NCBI GenBank assembly: GCA_030765405.1
Contig: JAVCCP010000060.1
Coordinates: forward strand, 1 to 60,881
Length of the DNA stretch: 60,881 nucleotides
Reading direction: 5' to 3'
Source: Candidatus Ancaeobacter aquaticus
GTDB taxonomy: Bacteria; Auribacterota; Ancaeobacteria; Ancaeobacterales; Ancaeobacteraceae
Made by a program: the position numbers and the translations under genes. Positions 52,311 through 60,300 of the stretch are shown here, in pieces (position 1 is the stretch's first letter; the number at the start of each line of letters is the position of its first letter). The notes beneath the pieces are model-generated. The model worked only from the letters and a program-made list of their open reading frames with translations, did not search any database and was not told the origin of the DNA.

Positions 52311-52643
52311 GTGAGTAGATGTAAATATCTCATGCTCGCCAGTGATAATTCTATATTTCCGAGCATTGTTAAGAACCTGGACGATACAAACGGTGCAAAA
52401 ATGATCTACTCGATGTGGAAAGGGTATCTAACCGAAAAGTTAAATGGATATTGCAACCAGGAGAAAATAGAGATTGAAGACGTTCACACGAGCGGACATG
52501 ACTCCGTGGAAGATCTGCAGGCTTTTGCAAAAGCCATTAATCCGAAGATGCTTGCCCCAATCCACACCTTCTCAGCTGATAAGTTTGTCGATCTGTTTGA
52601 TAATGTTAGACTTGTTAATGACGGGGATGTTATAATTATATAG
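52311..52643 (+). pseudogene. C-terminal fragment of an RMMBL-type MBL protein
   Basis: About 110 codons from GTG 52311 with no convincing ribosome binding site (frame open from 52269). VHTSGHDS, an AKAINPKMLAPIHTFSADKF stretch and a final VNDGDVIII are the C-terminal RMMBL/beta-CASP-like signature of zinc-dependent exonuclease-like MBL proteins. The N-terminal two thirds with the metal-binding HxHxDH are missing. Confidence 0.65.
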
Positions 52644-52665
52644 TAGTTGTTAAATTGCATATCCG

Positions 52666-52851
52666 TTGGGTGTAGGAAACCTGGACCAAAAAAGAGAGAG
52701 AATTAAGTGTTCCGTCCCCAGAACTATAGATGAATATAGAAATAACAAAGTAAAATACGCTTTTGATAAGATTAAAGACAGATCAAAAGATAATCCTAAA
52801 AGAAGCATTGCTTATGTGAAGGGTATATTAAGGATGAGGGTAAAGAAATGA
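52666..52851 (+). CDS. Small basic protein or gene fragment
   Basis: Sixty-one codons with only a TTG start. The sequence is basic (RRERIK-like start, ending KGILRMRVKK) and matches nothing I know. Its stop overlaps the ATG of the hydrolase as ATGA. It spans a TTAAGTGTTCCGTCCCC phrase that resembles an inserted repeat, so the N-terminal part may be foreign. Confidence 0.35.
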   Translation: MGVGNLDQKRERIKCSVPRTIDEYRNNKVKYAFDKIKDRSKDNPKRSIAYVKGILRMRVKK

Positions 52852-53846
52852 TAATCGGTGCATATATTTTAATTATTTTATTATGTGTTTTTATAGCATG
52901 TTTTATTCATTATAAATTATGGAGGTCTCATCTTGTTAAAAGACTGGAACAAAGGAGCAGTATTATTAAAACAGCAATGGGCGAAGTTGAATATATAATT
53001 ATAGGCCCTGCCGATGGACCAATATTATTAATCTCCCACAGCGGCGGAAGCGGTTATGATAATGTCTTTTTGTATGATTTTCTGGTAAATGAAGGATTCA
53101 GGATAATCTGTCCGTCAAAACCAGGTTATCTTAGAACCTCTTTAAAAGTCGGAAAGACTTTTGAAGAACATGCTGATATGTTCGCATCTTTGCTTGATTG
53201 CCTCGGTATTCATGAAAAAGTAGCGATTTTAGGTGTATCGTTAGGAGGACCCGCTGCATTGCAATTTGCCCTGAGGCATCAGGAACGTACAGCATGCCTG
53301 ATTATGCAGGATGCAGTAAGCCACGAATATCATGCAAGCAAAGAGGCAGAAAATTCTATTTTAGGAAAACTTTATCTCTCTAGTTCAGGTAGAAAGTTTT
53401 TAAGCTGGCTGATGAGTGTATTCACATATTTATGGCCAAAACAAACCTTTGCAACATACCTAAAGGTAGAGACACTTTATGATAGAAAACAGATAAAAGA
53501 GATAGTAAATGAGATTATGAAGAGCCATAAGGAGACAAAAAAATTCAAGCAATTTGCGGATATGTCAGCCCCTTTAGATTTGCGCGCAGTTGGAATGGAC
53601 AATGAAATGATTTATGCCTCAAAATTGCCGAGGTATCCTCTTGAGAATATTAAAGTCCCTGTTTTGGTTACTCAAAGCAGGATGGATAGAGATGTGGCTA
53701 AATCACATGGCGATTTCGTAGGAAAAACCGTAATAAACGCAGAGACTTATTATTTTGACGGATGTGGACATATGTTTTGGTTTGGCGATGAGTGGCCTAA
53801 GATAAAGACAAAACTTATCGAGTTTTTGAAAAAATATATGAAATGA
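52848..53846 (+). CDS. Membrane-anchored alpha/beta hydrolase
   Basis: 332 residues. A hydrophobic N-terminal segment (3-22) anchors it. Alpha/beta fold: ISHSGGSGYDNVF near the oxyanion hole, nucleophile in LGVSLGGPAAL, Asp in MDRDVAKSHG and His in CGHMFWFG. The substrate is unknown. It begins within the ATGA overlap with the small ORF upstream. Confidence 0.8.
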   Translation: MIIGAYILIILLCVFIACFIHYKLWRSHLVKRLEQRSSIIKTAMGEVEYIIIGPADGPILLISHSGGSGYDNVFLYDFLVNEGFRIICPSKPGYLRTSLKVGKTFEEHADMFASLLDCLGIHEKVAILGVSLGGPAALQFALRHQERTACLIMQDAVSHEYHASKEAENSILGKLYLSSSGRKFLSWLMSVFTYLWPKQTFATYLKVETLYDRKQIKEIVNEIMKSHKETKKFKQFADMSAPLDLRAVGMDNEMIYASKLPRYPLENIKVPVLVTQSRMDRDVAKSHGDFVGKTVINAETYYFDGCGHMFWFGDEWPKIKTKLIEFLKKYMK

Positions 53847-53871
53847 ATAATTAAAAAATGGAAACCTAATT

Positions 53872-54807
53872 ATGTTCACTGGCAATCGCCTAACCGAAGT
53901 ATTCAAATCATCAAAGGAAATTCTATTTGATGATTCATCTAAATTTATTTTATTTAGTGATTGTCACCGAGGTGATAATAGTTTGGCAGATGACTTTGCT
54001 CATAATCAAAATATCTTTTTTTATGCATTGAATTACTACTATAACAACGGATTTGCCTACATTGAAATCGGAGATGGAGATGAGCTTTGGGAAAACAGAA
54101 GATTTACTACTATAAGAAATGCATATAGCCATATATTTAAGCTAATGAGTAAGTTTCATCGGGATAATAGATTTTATTTTATCTGGGGAAATCACAACAG
54201 AAAATGGAAAAATCCGAAGAACGTCAAGAAACACCTTTACAGCTATTATAACGAGCGCAAAGATTGCCATGAACCGCTATTTGAAGGTATTGAAACACAT
54301 GAAGGTTTAATCCTTCAATATTCGGATACAAAAAATAAAATATTCCTGACACATGGACATCAGGGACAAATTTTAAATGACTTTCTTTGGTGGTTTGGAA
54401 GGTTTTGTGTTAGTACTATCTGGAAACTTCTTCAGTCAATCGGAATTGAGGACACTACCAGCCCGGCAAAGAATTTCAAAACACGTATAAAGATTGAAAA
54501 AGAAATCAGTAAATGGGCAACGAATAACAATCAAATCATAATAGCAGGTCATACTCACCGTTCAGTATTCCCTAATCCTACCGAACCACCATATTTTAAT
54601 ACCGGCAGTTGTGTACACCCACATTGCATCACAGGGATTGAGATACAAAACGGTAAGATTGTACTGATAAAATGGTCTATCAATATCAAGCCTGATGGCA
54701 CAATGTATATTGATAGACAAGAGTTAGTGGAATCAGAGAAATTGAATAAATATTTTTGGAAAAGGGATCAGCTCAGCGCTCCCATTTTCCCTCCGCTGAA
54801 TAACTGA
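53872..54807 (+). CDS. Calcineurin-like metallophosphoesterase
   Basis: 311 residues. The five metal-binding blocks are all present: FSDCHRGDN, GDGDELWEN, WGNHNRK, THGHQG and AGHTHRSV, in the LpxH-like or YkuE-like order. Possible substrates are phosphodiesters or nucleotides. No signal peptide. 25 bases downstream of the hydrolase gene and likely co-transcribed. Confidence 0.87.
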   Translation: MFTGNRLTEVFKSSKEILFDDSSKFILFSDCHRGDNSLADDFAHNQNIFFYALNYYYNNGFAYIEIGDGDELWENRRFTTIRNAYSHIFKLMSKFHRDNRFYFIWGNHNRKWKNPKNVKKHLYSYYNERKDCHEPLFEGIETHEGLILQYSDTKNKIFLTHGHQGQILNDFLWWFGRFCVSTIWKLLQSIGIEDTTSPAKNFKTRIKIEKEISKWATNNNQIIIAGHTHRSVFPNPTEPPYFNTGSCVHPHCITGIEIQNGKIVLIKWSINIKPDGTMYIDRQELVESEKLNKYFWKRDQLSAPIFPPLNN

Positions 54808-54814
54808 TAAACGT

Positions 54815-54895
54815 CTAAAAAGTAATATAATGTGTCTGTCCCTTTTTATATTTCTTAGCATAAATAGAATTTTTCTCCGCTTGCTCAAAACTCAT
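54815..54895 (-). pseudogene. Front of a gene interrupted by a GGGACAGACAC-type repeat
   Basis: AAGGAG precedes ATG 54895. The peptide MSFEQAEKNSIYAKKYKK then runs into a GGGACAGACACA phrase and stops at 54815-54817. It lies downstream of the third TPR gene. It looks like a gene start joined to a repeat-derived tail. Confidence 0.4.
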
Positions 54896-54924
54896 AAATA
54901 ACTCCTTTTCAACTATTAAATGTA

Positions 54925-55224
54925 TTAATTCTTTTTTAAACCTTCATTGCATTCAGCAATTAAATCTTCATAAAAATCCTTATTAGTTTTTTCTTCAGCT
55001 AGATTAAGCGCTGCTTTTAACATCTTTATCGCTTCATCCGGAAAATTCTTACAATAAGCCATTTGTCCGCAAATAAAGAAAAATTCACCTAGTTCACTTT
55101 TTGATAATTTCTTTAAGTCTTCTTTTTTAATCGAATTCATTAACTTATCTACCTTATCTAACTTTTTATCGCTGCCATCCATCATTAAATCGTAAACTTT
55201 CTGAACTGTTTTCATTACATTCAT
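54925..55224 (-). CDS. Third TPR paralogue, internally deleted
   Basis: 99 residues. Residues 1-75 match the N-termini of the two larger paralogues (MKTVQKVYDLMMDGSDKK...), and the last ~22 (FYEDLIAECNEGLKKN) match their C-termini. The central ~160 residues, which hold the TPR repeats, have been lost in frame. A GGGAG site precedes the ATG. It may be inactive as a binding partner. Confidence 0.7.
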   Translation of the reverse strand: MNVMKTVQKVYDLMMDGSDKKLDKVDKLMNSIKKEDLKKLSKSELGEFFFICGQMAYCKNFPDEAIKMLKAALNLAEEKTNKDFYEDLIAECNEGLKKN

Positions 55225-55235
55225 AAAACATCTCC

Positions 55236-55277
55236 CTACTTATCAGTTCTCAACTGATCCGCAAAATCCACAGCCTA
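55236..55277 (-). repeat. Orphan RHS tip, remnant 3
   Basis: Only the last codons of the RHS tip survive (DFADQLRTDK and stop), placed directly before the third TPR gene as in the intact locus. Upstream, at about 55279-55295, it is cut by a GGGGACGCTCACC-containing phrase. The gap 55278-55367 holds nothing else I recognise. Confidence 0.75.
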
Positions 55278-55367
55278 TAATAAAGGGGACGCTCACCTTT
55301 TAAGAAATGATCTGTCCTATGACAAACCTCATCGAGGTAGAGATAACGTACTATTGCTTCTTAAAAA

Positions 55368-56168
55368 CTAGGTGTGACCTTTCTTTTTCTGTTTATTAAA
55401 ATAAACTTCATCTTCTTTGCAATCTTTAATCAATCTCTTAATGTATCCTTTATCTTCCTTGCTTTTAGCATATTTTAACGCTTCTTTATATTTTTCAATT
55501 GCTGTTTTAAAATCTCTATCATTTTCCCAACTCATATGACCTAAATACATATATACACGCCTAACAACCCAATTTGGTGCTTTCTTGGCTTTTATTACTT
55601 TATTAGCATATTCCAATGCCTTGGATTTTTTACGCAATTTCCAATAACATATTACTAAATCAGACAATGTCATATAATAATATATATCTAAATTTGAATT
55701 ATTCTTATACATATACATATACATATTCATAATCTTACCGCACAAATGAATAGATTCTTTATATACTCCCAAATCATTAAAGCAAATAACTAACTTAGCC
55801 AATATTTTTAAACGTCTTTGTTTTGTTATATTCTTAACATTTAATCCATCAATTAAATACTCTTTTGCAGTATTATAATCTTCTTTATCAACATATGACG
55901 ATCCTATGTAAAATAATGCATCCGCTTTTTTCTCTTCATCAATCAATTTAAGTGCTGTTTTTAACATCTTTATTGCTTCATCTGGGAAATCTTTATAATA
56001 AGCCATTTGTCCGCAAATAAGGGAAAATTTACCTAATTCAGTTTTTGATAATTTTTTTAAGCCTTCTTTCTTAATCGAATTCATTAACTTATCTGCCTTA
56101 TCTAACTTTTTATCGCTGCCATCCATCATTAAATCGTAAACTCTCTGAACTGTTTTCATTACATCCAT
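55368..56168 (-). CDS. Second TPR paralogue
   Basis: 266 residues, helical TPR-like protein. The N-terminus (MKTVQRVYDLMMDGSDKKLDK) is almost identical to the two other copies; later helices resemble TPR units such as YIGSSYVDKEDYNTAKEYL and AIEKYKEALKYAKSKE. Visibly AT-rich. A GGGAG site precedes the ATG. It follows an orphan RHS tip at 56180-56350, so it is a candidate immunity or adaptor protein (inference from position). Confidence 0.75.
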   Translation of the reverse strand: MDVMKTVQRVYDLMMDGSDKKLDKADKLMNSIKKEGLKKLSKTELGKFSLICGQMAYYKDFPDEAIKMLKTALKLIDEEKKADALFYIGSSYVDKEDYNTAKEYLIDGLNVKNITKQRRLKILAKLVICFNDLGVYKESIHLCGKIMNMYMYMYKNNSNLDIYYYMTLSDLVICYWKLRKKSKALEYANKVIKAKKAPNWVVRRVYMYLGHMSWENDRDFKTAIEKYKEALKYAKSKEDKGYIKRLIKDCKEDEVYFNKQKKKGHT

Positions 56169-56179
56169 ATAACATCTCC

Positions 56180-56350
56180 CTACTTATCATTCCTTAACTG
56201 ATCCACAAAATCTGTAGCCTGATCCATTATTTTAACAGCATTATTTATTGCTCGACCTGTTTTTGTCTTGTACTTATCCTGTTGTGGATTTATCTCATTA
56301 ACTTTTTTATCTATGTAATCACGATTTTTCTATGGAGATACTGGTTTGGG
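56180..56350 (-). repeat. Orphan RHS tip module 2
   Basis: 171 bases aligning without gaps with 57196-57366, the last 57 codons of the RHS gene. It encodes KNRDYIDKKVNEINPQQDKY and on to DFVDQLRNDK and a stop, but a TAG replaces a Glu codon at the front, and there is no start codon. Differences are mainly silent or conservative at the front and less so in the middle. Confidence 0.85.
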
Positions 56351-56365
56351 ATGAAGAAACAGATA

Positions 56366-56399
56366 GCTATCAGCCAAAGCTTCTGTTTCGACTGATAGC
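56366..56399. other. GCTATCAG/CTGATAGC hairpin between cassettes
   Basis: An 8-bp inverted repeat around an 18-base loop, between the stop of the first TPR gene and the second orphan tip. A possible terminator or recombination joint. No T-run follows. Confidence 0.4.
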
Positions 56400-56415
56400 C
56401 ATCGAGGCAGGAATA

Positions 56416-57186
56416 TTATTTACTTGCTTTTATATCTTCTTTACAATTTTTAATTAAGTCTTTATCGTGTTTTACTTCATCTTTACCTTTAGCATATTTT
56501 AAAGCTTTACGATAACATTCTATTGCTTTTCCATGTTCTTTTTTCCACCAAAACCTATGCCCTAATATATTATATGTAATTCTGCGAATACTTTGAGGAA
56601 CTTTCTTCATAGATAAAAGTTTGTTAGCATATTCATCCGCTTTTTTTTCATCCTGTAATTTCCAATACACGGTTACCAAATTAGAAAGAGCCAAACAATA
56701 ATAATATTTATCAAATTCCGAATTTGGATTATTTTTATATATCTCTATTATCTGATTGGCATACTGACGTTCTTTATTGAATTCATCTAAGTTTTCGCAT
56801 GAAATACATAATTCGGTTAATATTTTTATTTTTAATTCAACAGATGTGTTATTGCAATTCAGAGCATTGTTAAGATATTTCATCGCTAATTTGAATTTTT
56901 CTTTATCACTATATGAAGATGCTATATAATACAGAACTTCAGATTTCTTACTTTTACTTCTTAGTTTTAAAGACGTCTTTAATAACTTTATCGCTTCATC
57001 TGGAAAATCTTTTAAATAAGCTAGTTTTCCATAAAGGAAAAAAAATTCACCTAATTCAGTTTTTGATAATTTTCTTAAGTCTTCTTTTTTAATCGAATTT
57101 ATTAATTTAGTAGCTTTATCCAAATTTTCATTACCACCATCCATCATTAAATCGTAAACTTTCTGAACTGTTTTCATTACGTTCAT
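56416..57186 (-). CDS. First TPR protein, next to the RHS gene
   Basis: 256 residues, all-helical TPR-like. The N-terminus (MKTVQKVYDLMMDGGNENLDK) is shared with the two downstream paralogues; middle repeats include VLYYIASSYSDKEKFKLAMK and AIECYRKALKYAKGK. Its ATG lies 9 bases after the RHS stop with a GGGAGG site, so the two are co-expressed. This is the position of an immunity gene in RHS/CDI systems, but a TPR family in that role is unusual; an assembly chaperone is an alternative. Visibly AT-rich compared with the RHS gene. Confidence 0.75.
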   Translation of the reverse strand: MNVMKTVQKVYDLMMDGGNENLDKATKLINSIKKEDLRKLSKTELGEFFFLYGKLAYLKDFPDEAIKLLKTSLKLRSKSKKSEVLYYIASSYSDKEKFKLAMKYLNNALNCNNTSVELKIKILTELCISCENLDEFNKERQYANQIIEIYKNNPNSEFDKYYYCLALSNLVTVYWKLQDEKKADEYANKLLSMKKVPQSIRRITYNILGHRFWWKKEHGKAIECYRKALKYAKGKDEVKHDKDLIKNCKEDIKASK

Positions 57187-57195
57187 AAAACCTCC

Positions 57196-57366
57196 CTACT
57201 TATCAGTCCTCAACTGATCAGCAAAATCCATGGTCTGACCTATTGCTTTAACAGCATTATTTATTGCTCGACCCGTTTTCGTCTTGTACTTATCCTGTTG
57301 TGGATTTATTTCATTAACTTTTTCATTTATATAATCACGATTTTTCTCCGGTGATACTAGTTTGGG
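57196..57366 (-). repeat. RHS tip module 1, intact copy
   Basis: The last 57 codons of the RHS gene. The same module is repeated at 56180-56350 and, as a stub, at 55236-55277; each copy is followed 10-15 bases later by a TPR gene with a near-identical N-terminus. Confidence 0.9.
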
Positions 57367-60300
57367 CTCATCTCTATCTTTTGATTTTTGAACTTTTCTA
57401 TCATTTTTTTCTTTTTCTCTTTCATCACTCTTATTCCAATCTTCCTTACCACCTTTCCCTTTTTCGCTTTTATTAATAAAATCATCCGTACTTGGCCTGT
57501 CTATCGGCACTCCTTCCTGCTCATCAGGGATATCCGGTACCGGCTCGACTATCATCAGTGGTGCCGGTTCTTCTATTGGTATACCTTCATCCTGTGGCGG
57601 CGGCTCGTATATTGGTTCAACTATCCTTGGCGGGCTAGGCTCATCTGTTGGAATACCCTCCCCTGTATCAGGGGGCTCCGTTATCGTTGCAGGAGATGTT
57701 GGCGTACCTGATGGAGGAGGGACCGGATTATTAGGAATCGATGGTCCTTGTGGTGGAATTGTACCACTTCCAAGTCTATCTCCACCTGTGCCGCCATCCA
57801 TTGAACCCCCGTCCTTCGAACTCCCGGGAAATAAACTCGATATTAAATCTATTATCCAACCTACTATAGATGGGGGAGGCGAAACACCAGGAGGAACATC
57901 CGGTGGAGTAGGTGGCGTTGCGGGTGAAATAACAGGAGGAGTAAATCCAAGAGGAAGAGTTGATGCTTCAGTCTCTGGAAATAGCCAATCAAATATCTCA
58001 TCACTCCATGAGCGGCCGTCGTCTACACATAACCCTAAAGGATCTATCCACCTTATGGGATTATTTCTTGTATAGATATATAGATTTATCCCATCCGTCA
58101 TTCCAAGAGGATCAGGTTGTGTGAATCTACCCAATGCCGGATTATAATACCTCGCCCTATAGTAATATAACCCTGTAGATGAGTCTAATTCACGGCTTGT
58201 GTATCTGAAATCCGTTGCGGTCTTGGTTCCAATGAAGGTTAATTCACCTCCGGCTCCGCCTTCGGCGGACAAACCCTCATTGGAAGTTGGACCTGCTAAA
58301 AGTCCAAAAGGGGCATAACCATACCTCTGTTTTATATCTCCATCATTGCTTAATATCGCACTTACCGAGTTTTGACCATCCTGAAGATAATATAAATCTT
58401 CTCTATCCTTTCCTGATCTTACAGACAATAGTTCATCTATACCCGTCCCATTTAATATCTCCGATGTTATTTTACTTTTTTCATCTAACATCAGTAAGAT
58501 ATTTGAACCGTCATAAAAATATCTTGTGCTTTTACCTTCTTCAACCTTTTTTATCCTTCTACCAAACAAGTCATAAGAAAACTCCGCAATGCTTCTACCG
58601 TTTTTTACAACATTAACCAACTTATTTTCATAATTATACACGTATATTATTCTTCTATCACCTCTTGTCTCTTCTATTAAATTTCCGTTCGTATCATATT
58701 TATATAAAATCTTTTCAGAGTCTCCATTATTCCCTTTTACAAATCCGGGTATCTTTTTTAAAAGCTCTATTAACCGGTTTGCGGGATTATATGTACAATT
58801 TATTTCTGAGCTAACGATTCCTGTTTCTGTCTTCGTATTCTTAACTAATTTGATCCTATTGCCATTCTCGTCATAAAAATAGTTCTCGCTGCTTCCGTCA
58901 GGATATTCTGCCTGTATCAACTGGTTATTCTTGTCATAGGTATACGCGATCGTCTCAAACAAAACCTTAACTGTTTTTCTATTGTCTGCTTTATCATAAC
59001 TGTATTCATAGCTGTCTATGATATCTCCGCTGTTATTTCTTGACTCAATCAACGTAAGATTACCGCCCATATCATATGTGTAGTTTGATGTAATCCCATT
59101 TGAAAATATCTTCTTTAACTTCCGCCCCAATTTGTTATATGTATATTTAACATTCTTACCCTTGCTTTCAATTTCTTTAACCCTGTTTATCTTATTGTAA
59201 CTGTAGTTTACACGAATATCATTTCCTACAGTCATTCTTGTCTTGTTACCGTTTAAATCGTAAACATATTCAATTTCACTACCCCCTGTTTTTACATTAA
59301 TAACCCTATTAAAATTATCGTAACCAAGCTCGATTTCATCTTTATCTTCTGAGGCAATACTCGTAAGATTACCTTTGTTGTCATACTTATATAATACCGC
59401 CAAACCGTTACTCAAGAGCTTCTTTGTCATTCTGCCAACCGTATCATACTCAAATATAACCTTTGCATCTTCAGCAACCCCAGCAGAAATAAGTTTATCT
59501 GCATGATTATATGCATATAAAACTTCATAACCCATTTGGTCTTTCCTGCTAACTAATTTGTTCGCCTTATTATATTTATAACTTGTCTCTCCTCCTTTCG
59601 GATCAATTAGCCTCGTTAAATTACCAACAGGATCATATTCTTTTCTTATCTTATTGCCTTCTCCATCGGTTATTTGTATGACCCTATTCAATGAATCGTA
59701 AACATAACAAATCTTATTCTCATTTCCGTCAATCAATTCAATCAAATTCCCTGCTGCGTCATATTTATATTTCAGCAGGATGCCGTTTGGCTGGATAACC
59801 TTGATTATTCTGTCTAATTCATTATATTCATAAGAGACCGTAGCGCCTTGGGCGTTTATGCTCTTTATCAGTTTCCCGTAATCATCATACACATTCTTTG
59901 TCTTTGCGCCCAGCGCGTCCGTTACATCTTCCAGGTTGTTCCACCAGTCTTTTGTATATTCAAACCTTGTTACATTGCCCAGTGCATCCTTTATTGACGT
60001 GACATTATCAAACGGGTCATACGCCATCCTTATTACCACTCTTTTGCCGCCGCCCGCCTTCCTGAACATCCTTATCAGTCTTCCTTTAGGGTTATACGCA
60101 TATCTTGTCGTATTACCGTTCGGATCAACATATACCGTTACCCTCCCTATACCGTCAGTCCTGTATTTTTCCACTATTGTGTCTTCAGGGCCGTCCCCCA
60201 GGTGTCTTGTTATTTTTATAATATTTCCTTTTTTATCATACATAATGGACGTCATGTTATCCAAAGGATCTATTATTGCTGTCGGCTGACCATTCTTATC

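Noticed and set aside
56180-56350. Orphan tip 2 as an expressed small toxin
   Set aside because: No start codon or ribosome site, and a TAG near its front; better seen as a silent donor.
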